A DNA stretch of 64,000 nucleotides from JABGQS01 sp963674545 (GCA_963674545.2 CAXXFB010000001.1:2170001-2234000), one strand, 5' to 3'; counted from the stretch's first letter, positions 25,620-35,179 are shown. Translations and numbers: made by a program. Notes: generated by a model not told the origin, from the sequence alone.

Positions 25620-25725
25620 ATATAAGCCCTTAAGCAAAAACAGTAAGCTTAAAAGAAGGAAAGAAAACGCCACAGAGGAAAATTCCCCGGGCGCCTTTGT
25701 TGTTAAGATCCAGTTGACTAAGCTG

Positions 25726-26286
25726 TTAGCTTGGATATTCTCCGCTTTTCTGAAGAGATGCTCTTCTTGCAAGCGCCGTTATACCCCCTGCAAGCAGAAG
25801 GGGCCAGTATAGCAAAGTCATGAAACTGTAGGGTGAAAAGAACATGCATATTAAACTAATCCCGCTCCCTATAATAAGAAGAACACCGCCTTTGAGATTA
25901 CCATTATTTATTTGTGAAGACCCGATGAATCCGAGTATAAAAGAAACAAGACAGAAAACGGCAGAAACTGTAACCATACCATATGCGTAGTAATCGTAGT
26001 CATCAATGTAGAGTTCATCTAAAAGTTCTGCAACGCTGAGTATTGCAAGAATTGCAAATATAACAGCGCCGATTATTGCGGCGGTCAGCCCCATTGCGAA
26101 TTCCGCCCTGTAAGGCTTTTGTTGTTTTGGTACATATACCGGGCCGGTGCGGGGAACAGCCATCGGCGGTGCAGGCATTTGCGGGTCTGTCGGCTGCGGA
26201 GGTACTGCCTGGCGCAGTGGGCTGCCGCATGAGAAGCAGAAAGAGGATGTGTCGTCATTTTTGGTTCCGCATTTTGAACAGTACAT
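25726..26286 (-). CDS. Zinc-ribbon membrane protein of unknown function
   Basis: This 186-residue protein starts with a zinc ribbon, CSKCGTKNDDTSSFCFSCGSPL, followed by a proline-rich linker (about residues 27-55) and four hydrophobic segments. It ends with the WPLLLAGGITALARR motif shared with its neighbour at 26448-27065, so the two are paralogues. Zinc-ribbon plus small membrane domain proteins are common in clostridia and usually of unknown function, possibly scaffolds or stress sensors. The ribosome site AAAGGAG is strong. Confidence 0.75.
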   Translation of the reverse strand: MYCSKCGTKNDDTSSFCFSCGSPLRQAVPPQPTDPQMPAPPMAVPRTGPVYVPKQQKPYRAEFAMGLTAAIIGAVIFAILAILSVAELLDELYIDDYDYYAYGMVTVSAVFCLVSFILGFIGSSQINNGNLKGGVLLIIGSGISLICMFFSPYSFMTLLYWPLLLAGGITALARRASLQKSGEYPS

Positions 26287-26410
26287 GTGGTGTCTCCTTT
26301 ATAATTTAATATGATAAATCCAATTTGTATCAAGCTTGTGATGCAGTATAAAAAATGCTGCCTATTACATATTAGAACATTGCAGACCAATATTCAAGAT
26401 ATTTACAAAC

Positions 26411-26439
26411 AAAAAAAGCCTGTTTTCACAGGCTTTTTT
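26411..26439 (-). terminator. Bidirectional-looking intrinsic terminator
   Basis: AAAAAAGCCTGT pairs with ACAGGCTTTTTT around TTTC. It lies just after the stop of the minus-strand gene at 26448. Confidence 0.88.
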
Positions 26440-26447
26440 GATAAAAA

Positions 26448-27065
26448 TCAATACATGCCGCTTTCGACTTTCTTCCTTCTTGCAAGCGCCATTATGCCTG
26501 CCGCAAGCAGAAGAGGCCAGAAGAATAAAGACAACCATCCGGATAATCCAAAGAACATTGCAATGAACCCAAGACCGCCGCCAACTATCAACGTTATTCC
26601 GCCTTTGCCGTCGCCTTTACCTACTTTTGAAGTTCCGACAAAACCCAGTATAAAGGCAACTAAAGCGAATATACTACCGACAATAGTTAGCGCAATAAGT
26701 GCACCGCCAAAACCGTAGCCATAGCCGTAATAACTTAGACCTGAGGTTGTTAGTCCCACAATAAGCATAATCAAAAACATAACGATGCCAACGATCGAAC
26801 CGATAAGTCCCATGATGTACTCTGCTTTATACGGTTTTGCCAGTGTGACAGGCGCTGTTCCCGGTGCCGACATTGGCGGCGGTGGAGGAACAGTTCCCGG
26901 AGCTGCCATCGGGGGAGGTGCCATTTGCGGTGCTCCGGCCGGTGGTGCAGCCGGAGGAGCGGCCGGTGGCGGTGTCTGCTGTTGTGGCGCTGAAAGCGGG
27001 CTTCCGCACGATGAACAGAATTTAGCTGTGTCGTCGTTTGGTGTGCCGCAGTTAGAACATATCAT
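26448..27065 (-). CDS. Zinc-ribbon, proline-rich membrane protein
   Basis: This 205-residue protein has an N-terminal zinc ribbon CSNCGTPNDDTAKFCSSCGSPL, a long Pro/Ala/Gly linker (about residues 28-75), then four hydrophobic segments and the C-terminal WPLLLAAGIMALARRKK motif. It is a paralogue of the protein at 25726-26286 with a longer linker. The ribbon should face the cytoplasm. Function is unknown. It has its own ribosome site (AAGGAG) and terminator, so it is a single-gene unit. Confidence 0.75.
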   Translation of the reverse strand: MICSNCGTPNDDTAKFCSSCGSPLSAPQQQTPPPAAPPAAPPAGAPQMAPPPMAAPGTVPPPPPMSAPGTAPVTLAKPYKAEYIMGLIGSIVGIVMFLIMLIVGLTTSGLSYYGYGYGFGGALIALTIVGSIFALVAFILGFVGTSKVGKGDGKGGITLIVGGGLGFIAMFFGLSGWLSLFFWPLLLAAGIMALARRKKVESGMY

Positions 27066-27166
27066 ATTATTTCTCCTTTTTCGATATTTTATACTTATAT
27101 TTTACGCCATACAAAGGCTAAAAGCAACAAGCATAAGGAAAATACAGGAACGAATTTAGAGCAACA

Positions 27167-27196
27167 AAAAACCCGGCAATTTCGCCGGGTTTTTTA
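27167..27196 (-). terminator. Intrinsic terminator of the 27208-27603 gene
   Basis: CCCGGC/GCCGGG stem flanked by A and T runs on both sides (AAAAAA and TTTTTT), loop AATTTC, directly after the minus-strand stop. Confidence 0.9.
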
Positions 27197-27207
27197 TTGT
27201 TAAATGT

Positions 27208-27603
27208 TTATTCAGCCGGAGCTGCAGCAGCTTTTTTGTTTATTGCTCCGCCAACGATATAGAGTACCGGAAGAACAAAACCAATCAAGCTTGTTACTTG
27301 GAAATTCATGATCATGCTTACAAGAGTAAGGACACAAAGAATTATACCTGTAACGATAAAGAACATAGCTTTAGACGGATCTCCACTTTTCTTGATTCCC
27401 ATGATGCCTATCACGAGTTCAGCAACACTGCTGACTAATAATAGTATAGCTGCGACCACAATCATTGTAGCAGATGTTCCTGCCAATGATGCGACTAGGC
27501 CTGCGCCCAATACTGCAATAATGGAAAGAACAGTAGCGATCGCTCCGAAAACAATGAATAATATGCTTACTACTTTCAACATTCCTTTTCCTGGTGCGTT
27601 CAT
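27208..27603 (-). CDS. Small four-helix membrane protein
   Basis: This 131-residue protein is almost entirely hydrophobic with four predicted membrane segments (ILFIVFGAIATVLSIIAVLG; TMIVVAAILLLVSSVAELVI; AMFFIVTGIILCVLTLVSMI; LIGFVLPVLYIVGGAI). The second half resembles the membrane part of the two zinc-ribbon proteins next to it, but the ribbon is missing. GGAGG precedes the ATG. Function is unknown. Confidence 0.75.
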   Translation of the reverse strand: MNAPGKGMLKVVSILFIVFGAIATVLSIIAVLGAGLVASLAGTSATMIVVAAILLLVSSVAELVIGIMGIKKSGDPSKAMFFIVTGIILCVLTLVSMIMNFQVTSLIGFVLPVLYIVGGAINKKAAAAPAE

Positions 27604-27645
27604 AAAAAAATACCTCCATATAATTATTTAGTATAACAAATTCAT

Positions 27646-27654
27646 ATTATATCA
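27646..27654 (-). promoter_or_regulatory. Extended -10 promoter for the 27208-27603 gene
   Basis: TGATATAAT on the minus strand, 43 bp before the ATG; a TTGAAT lies 15 bp upstream of the hexamer. Confidence 0.55.
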
Positions 27655-27805
27655 GAGGTAATAAGGATTCAATATGCTGCGTTTAAAAATAATAAAATTG
27701 TAATGAAATGATAATAAAAGGAAGTAAAAAAATGCTATTATTAGAATTATTTTATATTATTTGCTTTAAAAATGAACATGCTATAGTAAAACTGGATAGG
27801 AGATT

Positions 27806-28933
27806 TTAATCGACTTTTGTATAATAGACATCAAGCAGTATATCAAGAGTCGCCTGCTCGTCGTGCAGCATGAAATACGTTCCGTTAATTTTCTTTCCTT
27901 CACCGGGTATAGCATATAGCTCGATAGCGTCAATGTCTGTCTTCATCAGCACTTTTGCAAGGTCGAGCATCTGAGTAGTGTCAAGGTCGGTATGAACATA
28001 TTTTTTAAGGTCGTCATATAGGTTGGTGATTATACTCGGAGCATCCATATCTTTTATTTTTTTAGCAAGAGCAATCAAGAACTTTTGCTGACGGCGGTTT
28101 CGGTCAATGTCTCCGCTGGAAACATCGTGCCGGTCAGTAAGGTATAGTACGGCATTTTTATATTTAAGATTGACTGTCTGTCCTTTGGATCCGACACCTG
28201 GTATACCGACTTCCAATTTTATCGGAACTCCGCCGACAGATGATGCGACACGCGGTATACCGTCCATATCCATGCTGGCATAATGGAAAACAGGAATATC
28301 TAGTTTGAAGTCGAGCGGTTCTTCAAGCTTAATATTACGCTCAAGGAACATCTGGACGCATGCCATAGCGTTGGGATATGAGTATTTTTCGAGTCCTCCG
28401 CCGTATGAATAGGCGGTGTTTATCTTCCATTCAAGTACTTCGGTAATTTCACCTGTGTTTTCGTCAACTTTTTGAACAGTTGTACGTGTGTCCCGTGGGA
28501 TCGAAATGAGAGTTGCGGTATTTTTTTCAACATCGATAGCACAGACAATGATAACATCGCTACGGTAACCCATCATGTTTATTCGTCTATAAGCATCAGT
28601 ATCTATCCCAAGAAAAAGTATGTTGACTATATTTTCGTTTTTATCATACCACTCGCCGTTATAGAATATATCACCAGGCTGTGGTGTTATTGTTTGCCCG
28701 GGACTGGGAGAAGCAGCTAATGTTTGTGTAGGCTGAGGAGTTTTATTTTGGTCGTTTACAGAATCTACAACAAATAAAGAAGAGGCATCATCATTTTTAA
28801 TGATACCCATTAGCAGTATAAAAAAGACAGCAGCGCCAGCAACAAGAAGGCCAAGTACGCCTAAAAGAATCTTGATTATCTTGCTGTTGCTGTTTTTAGA
28901 TTTTTCTTCCGGTTTAAATTCCTGTAGATCCAC
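27806..28933 (-). CDS. LytR-CpsA-Psr (LCP) family cell-wall ligase
   Basis: This 375-residue protein has a short cytoplasmic N-terminus, one membrane segment (about residues 21-45) and a Thr/Pro-rich linker. The external LCP domain follows, with NILFLGID, YRSDVIIVCAID, the arginine motif LISIPRDTRT, and DRNRRQQKFLIALAKKI. LCP enzymes transfer undecaprenyl-linked glycopolymers such as teichoic acids to peptidoglycan. It starts at a GTG with a GAGAGG site, 62 bp after an MreB homologue, which fits coupling of wall polymer attachment with cell-shape machinery. Confidence 0.93.
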   Translation of the reverse strand: MDLQEFKPEEKSKNSNSKIIKILLGVLGLLVAGAAVFFILLMGIIKNDDASSLFVVDSVNDQNKTPQPTQTLAASPSPGQTITPQPGDIFYNGEWYDKNENIVNILFLGIDTDAYRRINMMGYRSDVIIVCAIDVEKNTATLISIPRDTRTTVQKVDENTGEITEVLEWKINTAYSYGGGLEKYSYPNAMACVQMFLERNIKLEEPLDFKLDIPVFHYASMDMDGIPRVASSVGGVPIKLEVGIPGVGSKGQTVNLKYKNAVLYLTDRHDVSSGDIDRNRRQQKFLIALAKKIKDMDAPSIITNLYDDLKKYVHTDLDTTQMLDLAKVLMKTDIDAIELYAIPGEGKKINGTYFMLHDEQATLDILLDVYYTKVD

Positions 28934-28995
28934 GGTTGATACCTCTCGCTGTCAAGTGTTCCCTTATAAATGTGGCTTTTTAAAAAAGCGGGCGT

Positions 28996-30039
28996 TTAAT
29001 AATTATCGTAATAATCTCCCCGTCTGTAGTCATATACTGTTCCGTTCGAATAAAGATCAACATTATCAAGAGCCATGCCTGTGCCTATCGCAACACATGA
29101 TACTGCGTCGTCTGCTACATAGCACGGAATCCCGGTTTTTTCGCTCAGCAGTCTGTCAAGTCCGTAAAGCAGAGAACCGCCGCCTGTCATGCAGATGCCG
29201 TTTTCAGCGATATCGCTGGAAAGCTCCGGCGGGATCCTTTCCAGTACGCTGTGCAGTGCTTCCATAATAGAGTTGATAGGGTCTGAGAGAGCTTCTATCA
29301 TCTCGTTTGAACTAAGAGTCACGGTCTTTGGAAGGCCGGATATAAGGTTTCGTCCGGAGACTTCCATATTTATCTGCTCTTTCCTCGGAAAAGCAGAACC
29401 AATGTTTATCTTTATTTCTTCGGCAGTTCGCTCGCCGATCAGCATGTTGTGTTTCTTTTTCATATAGCGCACGATAGATTCATCGAACCTGTCGCCTGCT
29501 ACCTTAACAGAACCGGAGATAACTATTCCGCCAAGTGATATAACGGCTATATCCGTAGTACCGCCGCCAATATCTATGACCATGTTACCGTAAGGCGCAG
29601 TAATGTCGATACCAGCTCCTATCGCTGCCGCCATAGGCTCCTCAATAAGGCCGGTATGCCTGGCTCCCGCTTCTTCGGTAGCGTCTATAACGCTTCTTCT
29701 TTCAACTTCAGTTACGCCGGAAGGAACACAAACTATGACCCGCGGCTTGAAAAACAGCTTTCTTCCGATAACTTTTCGTAAAAAGTAGCGGAGCATGCGC
29801 TCTGTATCGTGAAAGTTGGATATGACACCGTTGCGTAGCGGTCTTACCGCTACGATATTGCCAGGCGTCCTTCCCAGCATGATACGTGCTTCTTCGCCTA
29901 TTGCCAAAAGCTCACCGGTATTTCTGTTAACAGCTACTACGGACGGTTCCCGAAGTACTATTCCTTTTCCTTTTACATATACAAGGACACTTGCCGTGCC
30001 AAGATCGATACCAACATCGTTAAATTCGAACAATCCCAT
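28996..30039 (-). CDS. mreB: Rod shape-determining protein MreB/Mbl
   Basis: This 347-residue actin-fold protein has the phosphate-1 motif DVGIDLGTASVLVYVKGKG, the phosphate-2 motif MVIDIGGGTTDIAVISLGG, and the adenosine motif MTGGGSLLYGLDRLL. It should polymerise at the membrane and guide lateral wall synthesis. No mreC or mreD follows, so it is more like the separate Mbl or MreB paralogues of Bacillota. It is the first gene of a probable operon with the LCP gene. Confidence 0.93.
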   Translation of the reverse strand: MGLFEFNDVGIDLGTASVLVYVKGKGIVLREPSVVAVNRNTGELLAIGEEARIMLGRTPGNIVAVRPLRNGVISNFHDTERMLRYFLRKVIGRKLFFKPRVIVCVPSGVTEVERRSVIDATEEAGARHTGLIEEPMAAAIGAGIDITAPYGNMVIDIGGGTTDIAVISLGGIVISGSVKVAGDRFDESIVRYMKKKHNMLIGERTAEEIKINIGSAFPRKEQINMEVSGRNLISGLPKTVTLSSNEMIEALSDPINSIMEALHSVLERIPPELSSDIAENGICMTGGGSLLYGLDRLLSEKTGIPCYVADDAVSCVAIGTGMALDNVDLYSNGTVYDYRRGDYYDNY

Positions 30040-30104
30040 TCTAATTTTCCCCTAAAGTGTATTTCCACCACTAACATTGCGCACTTGAGCGCAGACTAAC
30101 ATAT

Positions 30105-30133
30105 ACTATAATACAAATACGTCAATATTTCAA
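30105..30133 (-). promoter_or_regulatory. Promoter of mreB-LCP operon
   Basis: On the minus strand TTGAAA and TATAGT are separated by 17 bp. The 5' leader contains a small hairpin TGCGC/GCGCA at 30079-30094. Confidence 0.7.
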
Positions 30134-30214
30134 CCTACTTTATTCATAAGCAAATCTATAAGTTTCATTGTGTGTATTATATAAAAGCTATATAATGATT
30201 TTATATTTAAATGA

Positions 30215-30232
30215 TTGGTAAAACAATACCAA
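30215..30232. promoter_or_regulatory. Palindrome TTGGTA-N6-TACCAA, operator-like
   Basis: A perfect 6-6-6 inverted repeat lies in the AT-rich 470-bp gap between divergent mreB and the FG-GAP gene. LacI- or GntR-type dimers often bind such sites. The rest of this gap (30134-30511) shows no gene, only AT-rich sequence with a short unsupported minus-strand frame. Confidence 0.4.
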
Positions 30233-30511
30233 ATACAAAAAAATTCTATGAACAATTATGATAAAACAAAGAAAAACTGCTCTATCACCGTTAAATATTA
30301 GCAATTATTCCCACCTTCTTAAGTAAATAATAAATTGGGCTGTATGTGTTGTCCGAAACGATTATAAGCTGTATACTGTTCTGTGTTTGAAAAGCTTTTA
30401 AATCAACACTTGAAAATGTATCTATATAAATTGTATAGGTAAAAGAAAAATGACTATCCACCCGGCAAAACAAAATAATATCATGTATGAATTCTTAGGA
30501 GGAAAACTTAT

Positions 30512-33268
30512 ATGAAATGGGAGAAGGAAGGCTTTGAAGGCTTTTCAAAAGGAAAGTTTGGAAACGGAGGCCAGAATCTGTATGTTTCAAAAAAAGGGGT
30601 ACTGCAGAGGATATATAATTATGATCTTAACGGCGATGGTTATTTTGATCTTCTGTTTGCAAACAGCCAGAGTATGAACGAACGCCCGGACCTTTATGTT
30701 TTCAACTCAGTGCTTAAAAACAGCGAATATTACGGTTTACCATCCGGTGGCTCTTATGATGCAGTACTAGCCGATATTACGGGCGACGGTTACGATGACT
30801 TGATAGTGGCGTGCCAGAACAACGGAACGCATACTGATATAACGGCATATATATATTTTGGCTGTGAAGAGGGTCTCAGTGAAAAATATCGTATGGAGCT
30901 GCCGGCGCCTAATGCGATAAGCGTCGCGGCGGGGGATTTTAGAGGAGTCGGTAAAAACGACGTTGCTTTTATATGCCATGACTATATAAGAGTGTTTCCG
31001 AATACTGAACTTGGTATAACTTCCACACAGTTTTATGATATAAAAATCGAAGCAACTTCTATTGCGGCAGCAGACCTTGACGACGACGGGTACTGCGATC
31101 TTTATATTAAGATGCGCAACGATTCGCTTTGCGTACTGTGGGGAAGCAGAAGCGGGCTTAGTGAAAAAGAAATGACTATGTTTGTTAAGGATGATGCGGT
31201 AAAGGTGCAGAGAAACACTTCAACGCAGGCAAGAGTGCCGGCCAGCCGTGAGTGGAGAGTAAGCACACATGAGGTTGCAGGAAAGAAGATGGCGTTTGGT
31301 GTGCAGCAAGACAATATAGTTTTCTGGACGTTTGCTGACAGAAGCGCGAAAAAAGAGCTTGAGCTTGCCTGTCCGGGCGCGGTAAGTATCGATATTGCAG
31401 ATTTAGACGGTGATGGATATGATGACATAGCAGCGGCTGTGTGTACCGATAAGAATAAACAAGAGCAGTCGGTAGTATTCTGGGGTGCAGAGGATGGTTT
31501 GCGTGACAACAGAAAGACACTTTTTGAAACGCAGTCTGCACAGAGCATGCTTGTGGCAGACCTTGAAGGTAACGGAAAAAACCAGCTCGTTGTATGTCAG
31601 GGTGGCAACAGCGTGATGCTCTCAACGAGCTCTAAGATACTTGAATTCGGCAACGACAGAAGCTATGAACAGTTGTGCGAAATAGAGAGCGAAGATGCAA
31701 TGAGAATAGTTGCCGGGAAGACAAAGGCGGGCAAAGCAAAGCAGCTAATAGTCATAAACCACGAAGGCGGACGGATGCGCGGCGATGAGGACATATACAT
31801 ATTCCTTGGCGGCGATGACGGATTTGACCCGCAGCGGTGTGTAGAGCTGCCCGGCTGGGCGGCAGTGCAGGGACTGATGTATGATTATAACGATGACGGA
31901 TACGTTGATGTAGTAGTAACGAACTGTGCGGAAAATGCGCCACACCTGGACCCCGGCTCTTTTCTGTATCCCGGCGGACCGGAAGGACCGGACAGAAACA
32001 ACAAAATAGTTATCCCGACCACAAGAGCGCATGGTACTTGTGTTGGAGACTTCAGACACAGCGGATATCTCGATATGGCTGCAGGCGGTTTTTCCAACAG
32101 AGAGATATTGATTTTCCGCTGCGGGGAGAACGGTTATGATACGCAGAATCCGCAAAGAATAGTTTTTGGTCCCGAAGCGGACAGCTACGAGCCTAAAAAA
32201 CCTGCGTGCGAAGGAGATGCCTTCAGTGAGCTCTTTGCAGGCAACAACGAAACAGAGACGGAGTTTGGGCAGGCAAGATTTCTTTTTACAGCAGATTTCA
32301 ACGGCGACGGATGGCTGGATATATTCGTGCCGCAGATAACCGGAAAACAGGCTTTTATACTTTGGGGCGGGCCGGAGGGTTTTTCTACGGAAAGGATGCA
32401 GCGGCTGGCGGCGGAAGGAGCATGCAACGCAAACGCAGCCGACCTTAACGGCAATGGATATCTTGACCTTGTCGTCTCGGGGCATATGGCAACGAAAAAG
32501 AACGAGACAAAAGAGTCTTACATAACTATATACTGGGGCGGTCCGGAAGGCTTCAAAGAATCACGAAAAACACAGCTTCCTGTATACTGTTCTAACGCAA
32601 ACACTATAGCCGACTTTGACGGCGATGGCAACCTCGACATATATTCTTCTGCTTACAACTCCGGCCGGCACAGGGATATACTGTCTCAGCTGTACTTCGG
32701 GAGCGATGACGGCACGTTCAGCATAAAGAACCGCCAGGAGCTTTTTAACCATTCGGGCAGCGGATGCATTGCGGGCGATTTTAACGGAAACGGGTATACC
32801 GACCTTGCAATAGCATGCCATAAGAACCACGGTGATCATTACTCAACTTCGCTCATTTACTGGGGCGGTCCCAGCGGGCTTAGCCAGGACAACGTAACGA
32901 AGCTGCCTACCTTAGGGCCGCACGGTATGTGCAACGTAGACCCCGGCAACATAATGGACAGGGGGGATGAAGAGTATTACTATTCAGAAATCTATGAAGT
33001 GCCGGAAGATAAAACTGCGGCAATGGCACACTGGCAGGCGGAAAACGCACAAAAAACGTGGGTGTATATGCACGTTAGGCATGCGCAGACGAAAGAAGAA
33101 CTTGAAAATAGTGAGTGGAAGGGAATCGGAGACTCCCCGATACGCAGCGGCGATGATATATCCGGGATGGGGATAAAGGGCGGATTCATGCAATACAGAC
33201 TAACGCTTGGGGCAAAGTGCTTCTGCGGAACGCCTAGGGTGAATAGCGTAGTTATAGAATTTGAATAG
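30512..33268 (+). CDS. FG-GAP/VCBS repeat beta-propeller protein, no signal peptide
   Basis: This 918-residue protein contains at least twelve FG-GAP-like calcium-loop repeats of the form D-x-N/D-G-D/N-G-Y-x-D (for example DLNGDGYFDLLFAN, DITGDGYDDLIVA, DFNGDGWLDIFVP, DFDGDGNLDIYSS), so one or two beta-propellers are likely. The last 70 residues (from about VYMHVRHAQT) look like a separate C-terminal beta domain. Such proteins are normally secreted, but here the N-terminus MKWEKEGFEGFSKGKF has no signal or anchor. AGGAGG precedes the start. It lies 9 bp before a second unknown gene in the same operon. Confidence 0.85.
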   Translation: MKWEKEGFEGFSKGKFGNGGQNLYVSKKGVLQRIYNYDLNGDGYFDLLFANSQSMNERPDLYVFNSVLKNSEYYGLPSGGSYDAVLADITGDGYDDLIVACQNNGTHTDITAYIYFGCEEGLSEKYRMELPAPNAISVAAGDFRGVGKNDVAFICHDYIRVFPNTELGITSTQFYDIKIEATSIAAADLDDDGYCDLYIKMRNDSLCVLWGSRSGLSEKEMTMFVKDDAVKVQRNTSTQARVPASREWRVSTHEVAGKKMAFGVQQDNIVFWTFADRSAKKELELACPGAVSIDIADLDGDGYDDIAAAVCTDKNKQEQSVVFWGAEDGLRDNRKTLFETQSAQSMLVADLEGNGKNQLVVCQGGNSVMLSTSSKILEFGNDRSYEQLCEIESEDAMRIVAGKTKAGKAKQLIVINHEGGRMRGDEDIYIFLGGDDGFDPQRCVELPGWAAVQGLMYDYNDDGYVDVVVTNCAENAPHLDPGSFLYPGGPEGPDRNNKIVIPTTRAHGTCVGDFRHSGYLDMAAGGFSNREILIFRCGENGYDTQNPQRIVFGPEADSYEPKKPACEGDAFSELFAGNNETETEFGQARFLFTADFNGDGWLDIFVPQITGKQAFILWGGPEGFSTERMQRLAAEGACNANAADLNGNGYLDLVVSGHMATKKNETKESYITIYWGGPEGFKESRKTQLPVYCSNANTIADFDGDGNLDIYSSAYNSGRHRDILSQLYFGSDDGTFSIKNRQELFNHSGSGCIAGDFNGNGYTDLAIACHKNHGDHYSTSLIYWGGPSGLSQDNVTKLPTLGPHGMCNVDPGNIMDRGDEEYYYSEIYEVPEDKTAAMAHWQAENAQKTWVYMHVRHAQTKEELENSEWKGIGDSPIRSGDDISGMGIKGGFMQYRLTLGAKCFCGTPRVNSVVIEFE

Positions 33269-33277
33269 GAGGCTCTC

Positions 33278-34153
33278 ATGTATAAAAGTGTTTTAGAGCT
33301 TGACCAGCAGAGGAATATAACTGAAGGAAGCCGGCAGGCGCTTCTTGACAGCATTGCCAGCGGTGCGGATCTTAGGATATACACGGAATTCAGACACAAC
33401 GAGCACATAGACACGGCTTCAACTAATAACGAGCTTATAAAGGAAGTGTCGGAATTCAGGGCGACTTACTTGATAGAAGAGCGGTGGTGCGCAGGGATAA
33501 TGACACTTCGGCAGCCGGCGCAGCTCCCGGGCGAGTTCGGGCCAAGGGCGTCTATGTCGTTCTTTATGTATAACATCGACGGGACGCAGGCTATCGCACG
33601 GCCGTTCCTCGACGGAGGCGGGCCGGAGCAGGGCGGAACGGAAGCGGGCTGCAAGGAAGAATATTATCACGCACTTGGCAGCGCTGACGAAGACACGACA
33701 GCGCCGTCGAATAATTTTGTTTATGACTTTTACAGCTATAAGTTTTATACTAACGAGTGCTTCTGTGAAGTTTATTCAAACGATGAAGAGGGCAGATGCA
33801 TTTCCGGCTCGCTCAAAACATTGACGGATGCAGCAAGCGAAGGGGCGGAGATAAAAGTGGCGGTTAGCGGAATGTGCGACGAGCTGTGCGAAGGCGCGCC
33901 CCAGCACGAGCTTTTCATACAGACAGGGCCGATGTATTTTTACACAGAAACGAACTATATGCTTGCAGAGAGCCATCCGCTGGTCAGGGTAAAGCCGCAG
34001 ATACCGATGAGGTATGAGAGCGTAGGCTGGGATTTTGGCTGGATGATAGTGCGCACAGACGGGCACGTCGCCGGGCTGTGGTATGACCCGTATACGCTAA
34101 AGCCAAGGCGGACTTTCGGTAAGCATAAGATACGCTGGTTTGTGAAACGGTAA
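33278..34153 (+). CDS. Protein of unknown function paired with the FG-GAP protein
   Basis: This 291-residue soluble protein is acidic, with several Cys in the central part (ECFCEVYSN, MCDELCEG) and a conserved-looking aromatic C-terminus (VGWDFGWMIVRTDGHVAGLWYDPYTLKPRR). I do not recognise the family. There is no signal peptide or membrane segment. Position 9 bp after the FG-GAP gene, with a strong AGGAGG site and a shared terminator, implies joint function, possibly recognition or processing of the same ligand. Confidence 0.7.
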   Translation: MYKSVLELDQQRNITEGSRQALLDSIASGADLRIYTEFRHNEHIDTASTNNELIKEVSEFRATYLIEERWCAGIMTLRQPAQLPGEFGPRASMSFFMYNIDGTQAIARPFLDGGGPEQGGTEAGCKEEYYHALGSADEDTTAPSNNFVYDFYSYKFYTNECFCEVYSNDEEGRCISGSLKTLTDAASEGAEIKVAVSGMCDELCEGAPQHELFIQTGPMYFYTETNYMLAESHPLVRVKPQIPMRYESVGWDFGWMIVRTDGHVAGLWYDPYTLKPRRTFGKHKIRWFVKR

Positions 34154-34176
34154 GCAGGAAAACAAAACATTTAAAT

Positions 34177-34223
34177 AACCGGCGCTGTATGGTATTATTT
34201 TACTGTGCAGTGCTGGTTTTTTT
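34177..34223 (+). terminator. Intrinsic terminator of the FG-GAP operon
   Basis: An 11-bp stem AACCGGCGCTG/CAGTGCTGGTT with two G-U pairs and a T7 run. Confidence 0.82.
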
Positions 34224-34240
34224 ATATTCTGGAGGAAGGT

Positions 34241-35179
34241 ATGAAACGATTGCTACAGGTTGCTTTATGCTTGGTTTTTCTTATGATGCCGAGTGCGTGC
34301 AGTCCTATTGGTGCAGAGCAAAATGAGGAAGTACATGTCGTTAACACAGCTAGAGTTACACCGCAGCCTGAAGAAACGGAGCCTGACGTCGCAAATTCTG
34401 TTACAGTAAACGGAAGAACGTTTTCAATTGAGGAAATCAATGCGGGGATCAAGGATACTTTTAACAATAGGATGTATGATACTGAGGCTTATGATTATAG
34501 TAATGATGATAGAGATATAGTGCGTAATAATCTAATTGTTAACAAAAAACTCATTCTTCACAAAGATGTGGAATATGATTTGTATTTTGATCCTGAAAAC
34601 GTAGGTTATTCTTTTCCAGAAATGACGGTATATATTGTGATAAATAACATGCTGTACCCATCATCTACAGAGGAGAATCCTCAAGTATATGCATTTGGAA
34701 TTCGGATAACAGAATGGGGTTTACAGTCTGATTTTATATTGGAAAGTTTTGGGCCAAAGAAAGAAACTTACGAATTTTATAAAGATGTAACTTATCTTGG
34801 ACGCTATACGATGCGCATAGATGAGATCATAAAGCCGCAATATGAACAAATGGATAGTGAATGGGTGGAAAGCACAAAAAGGAATATTCGAATGTATATG
34901 GATGAAAACATGGATGAGATTCTTGAGTCCGGGAACTATCATGTTTATGTGAAAAAATTCTTTAAGGGTGATACAGACAGCATCATTTTCTTTGAGCATG
35001 AGAACGGAAATATATATAGAGCATATTACTATTTTGTGCATTATTCTGCAGAGGGATCTGCGGATCTTAACCATCTTGAGCTGGTTGAATATGACGAAAG
35101 TGAATCATTCAAAAAATATTATGAGAAGATAAAATCGGACCCTGCTGTCAGTTTGGAGTATTCGGTTAAGAAGCAGTGA
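34241..35179 (+). CDS. Lipoprotein of unknown function
   Basis: The N-terminus MKRLLQVALCLVFLMMPSACS is a lipoprotein signal with lipobox PSAC, so the protein should be anchored outside the membrane. The roughly 290-residue mature part is acidic and rich in Tyr and Asp, with no family I recognise. I use the ATG at 34241 after GGAGGAAGG; the upstream in-frame start at 34205 would spoil the signal peptide and lacks a ribosome site. Confidence 0.78.
   Translation: MKRLLQVALCLVFLMMPSACSPIGAEQNEEVHVVNTARVTPQPEETEPDVANSVTVNGRTFSIEEINAGIKDTFNNRMYDTEAYDYSNDDRDIVRNNLIVNKKLILHKDVEYDLYFDPENVGYSFPEMTVYIVINNMLYPSSTEENPQVYAFGIRITEWGLQSDFILESFGPKKETYEFYKDVTYLGRYTMRIDEIIKPQYEQMDSEWVESTKRNIRMYMDENMDEILESGNYHVYVKKFFKGDTDSIIFFEHENGNIYRAYYYFVHYSAEGSADLNHLELVEYDESESFKKYYEKIKSDPAVSLEYSVKKQ

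Noticed and set aside
30291..30473. A 60-codon minus-strand frame in the mreB/FG-GAP gap
   Set aside because: AT-rich composition, no ribosome site, no recognisable domain.
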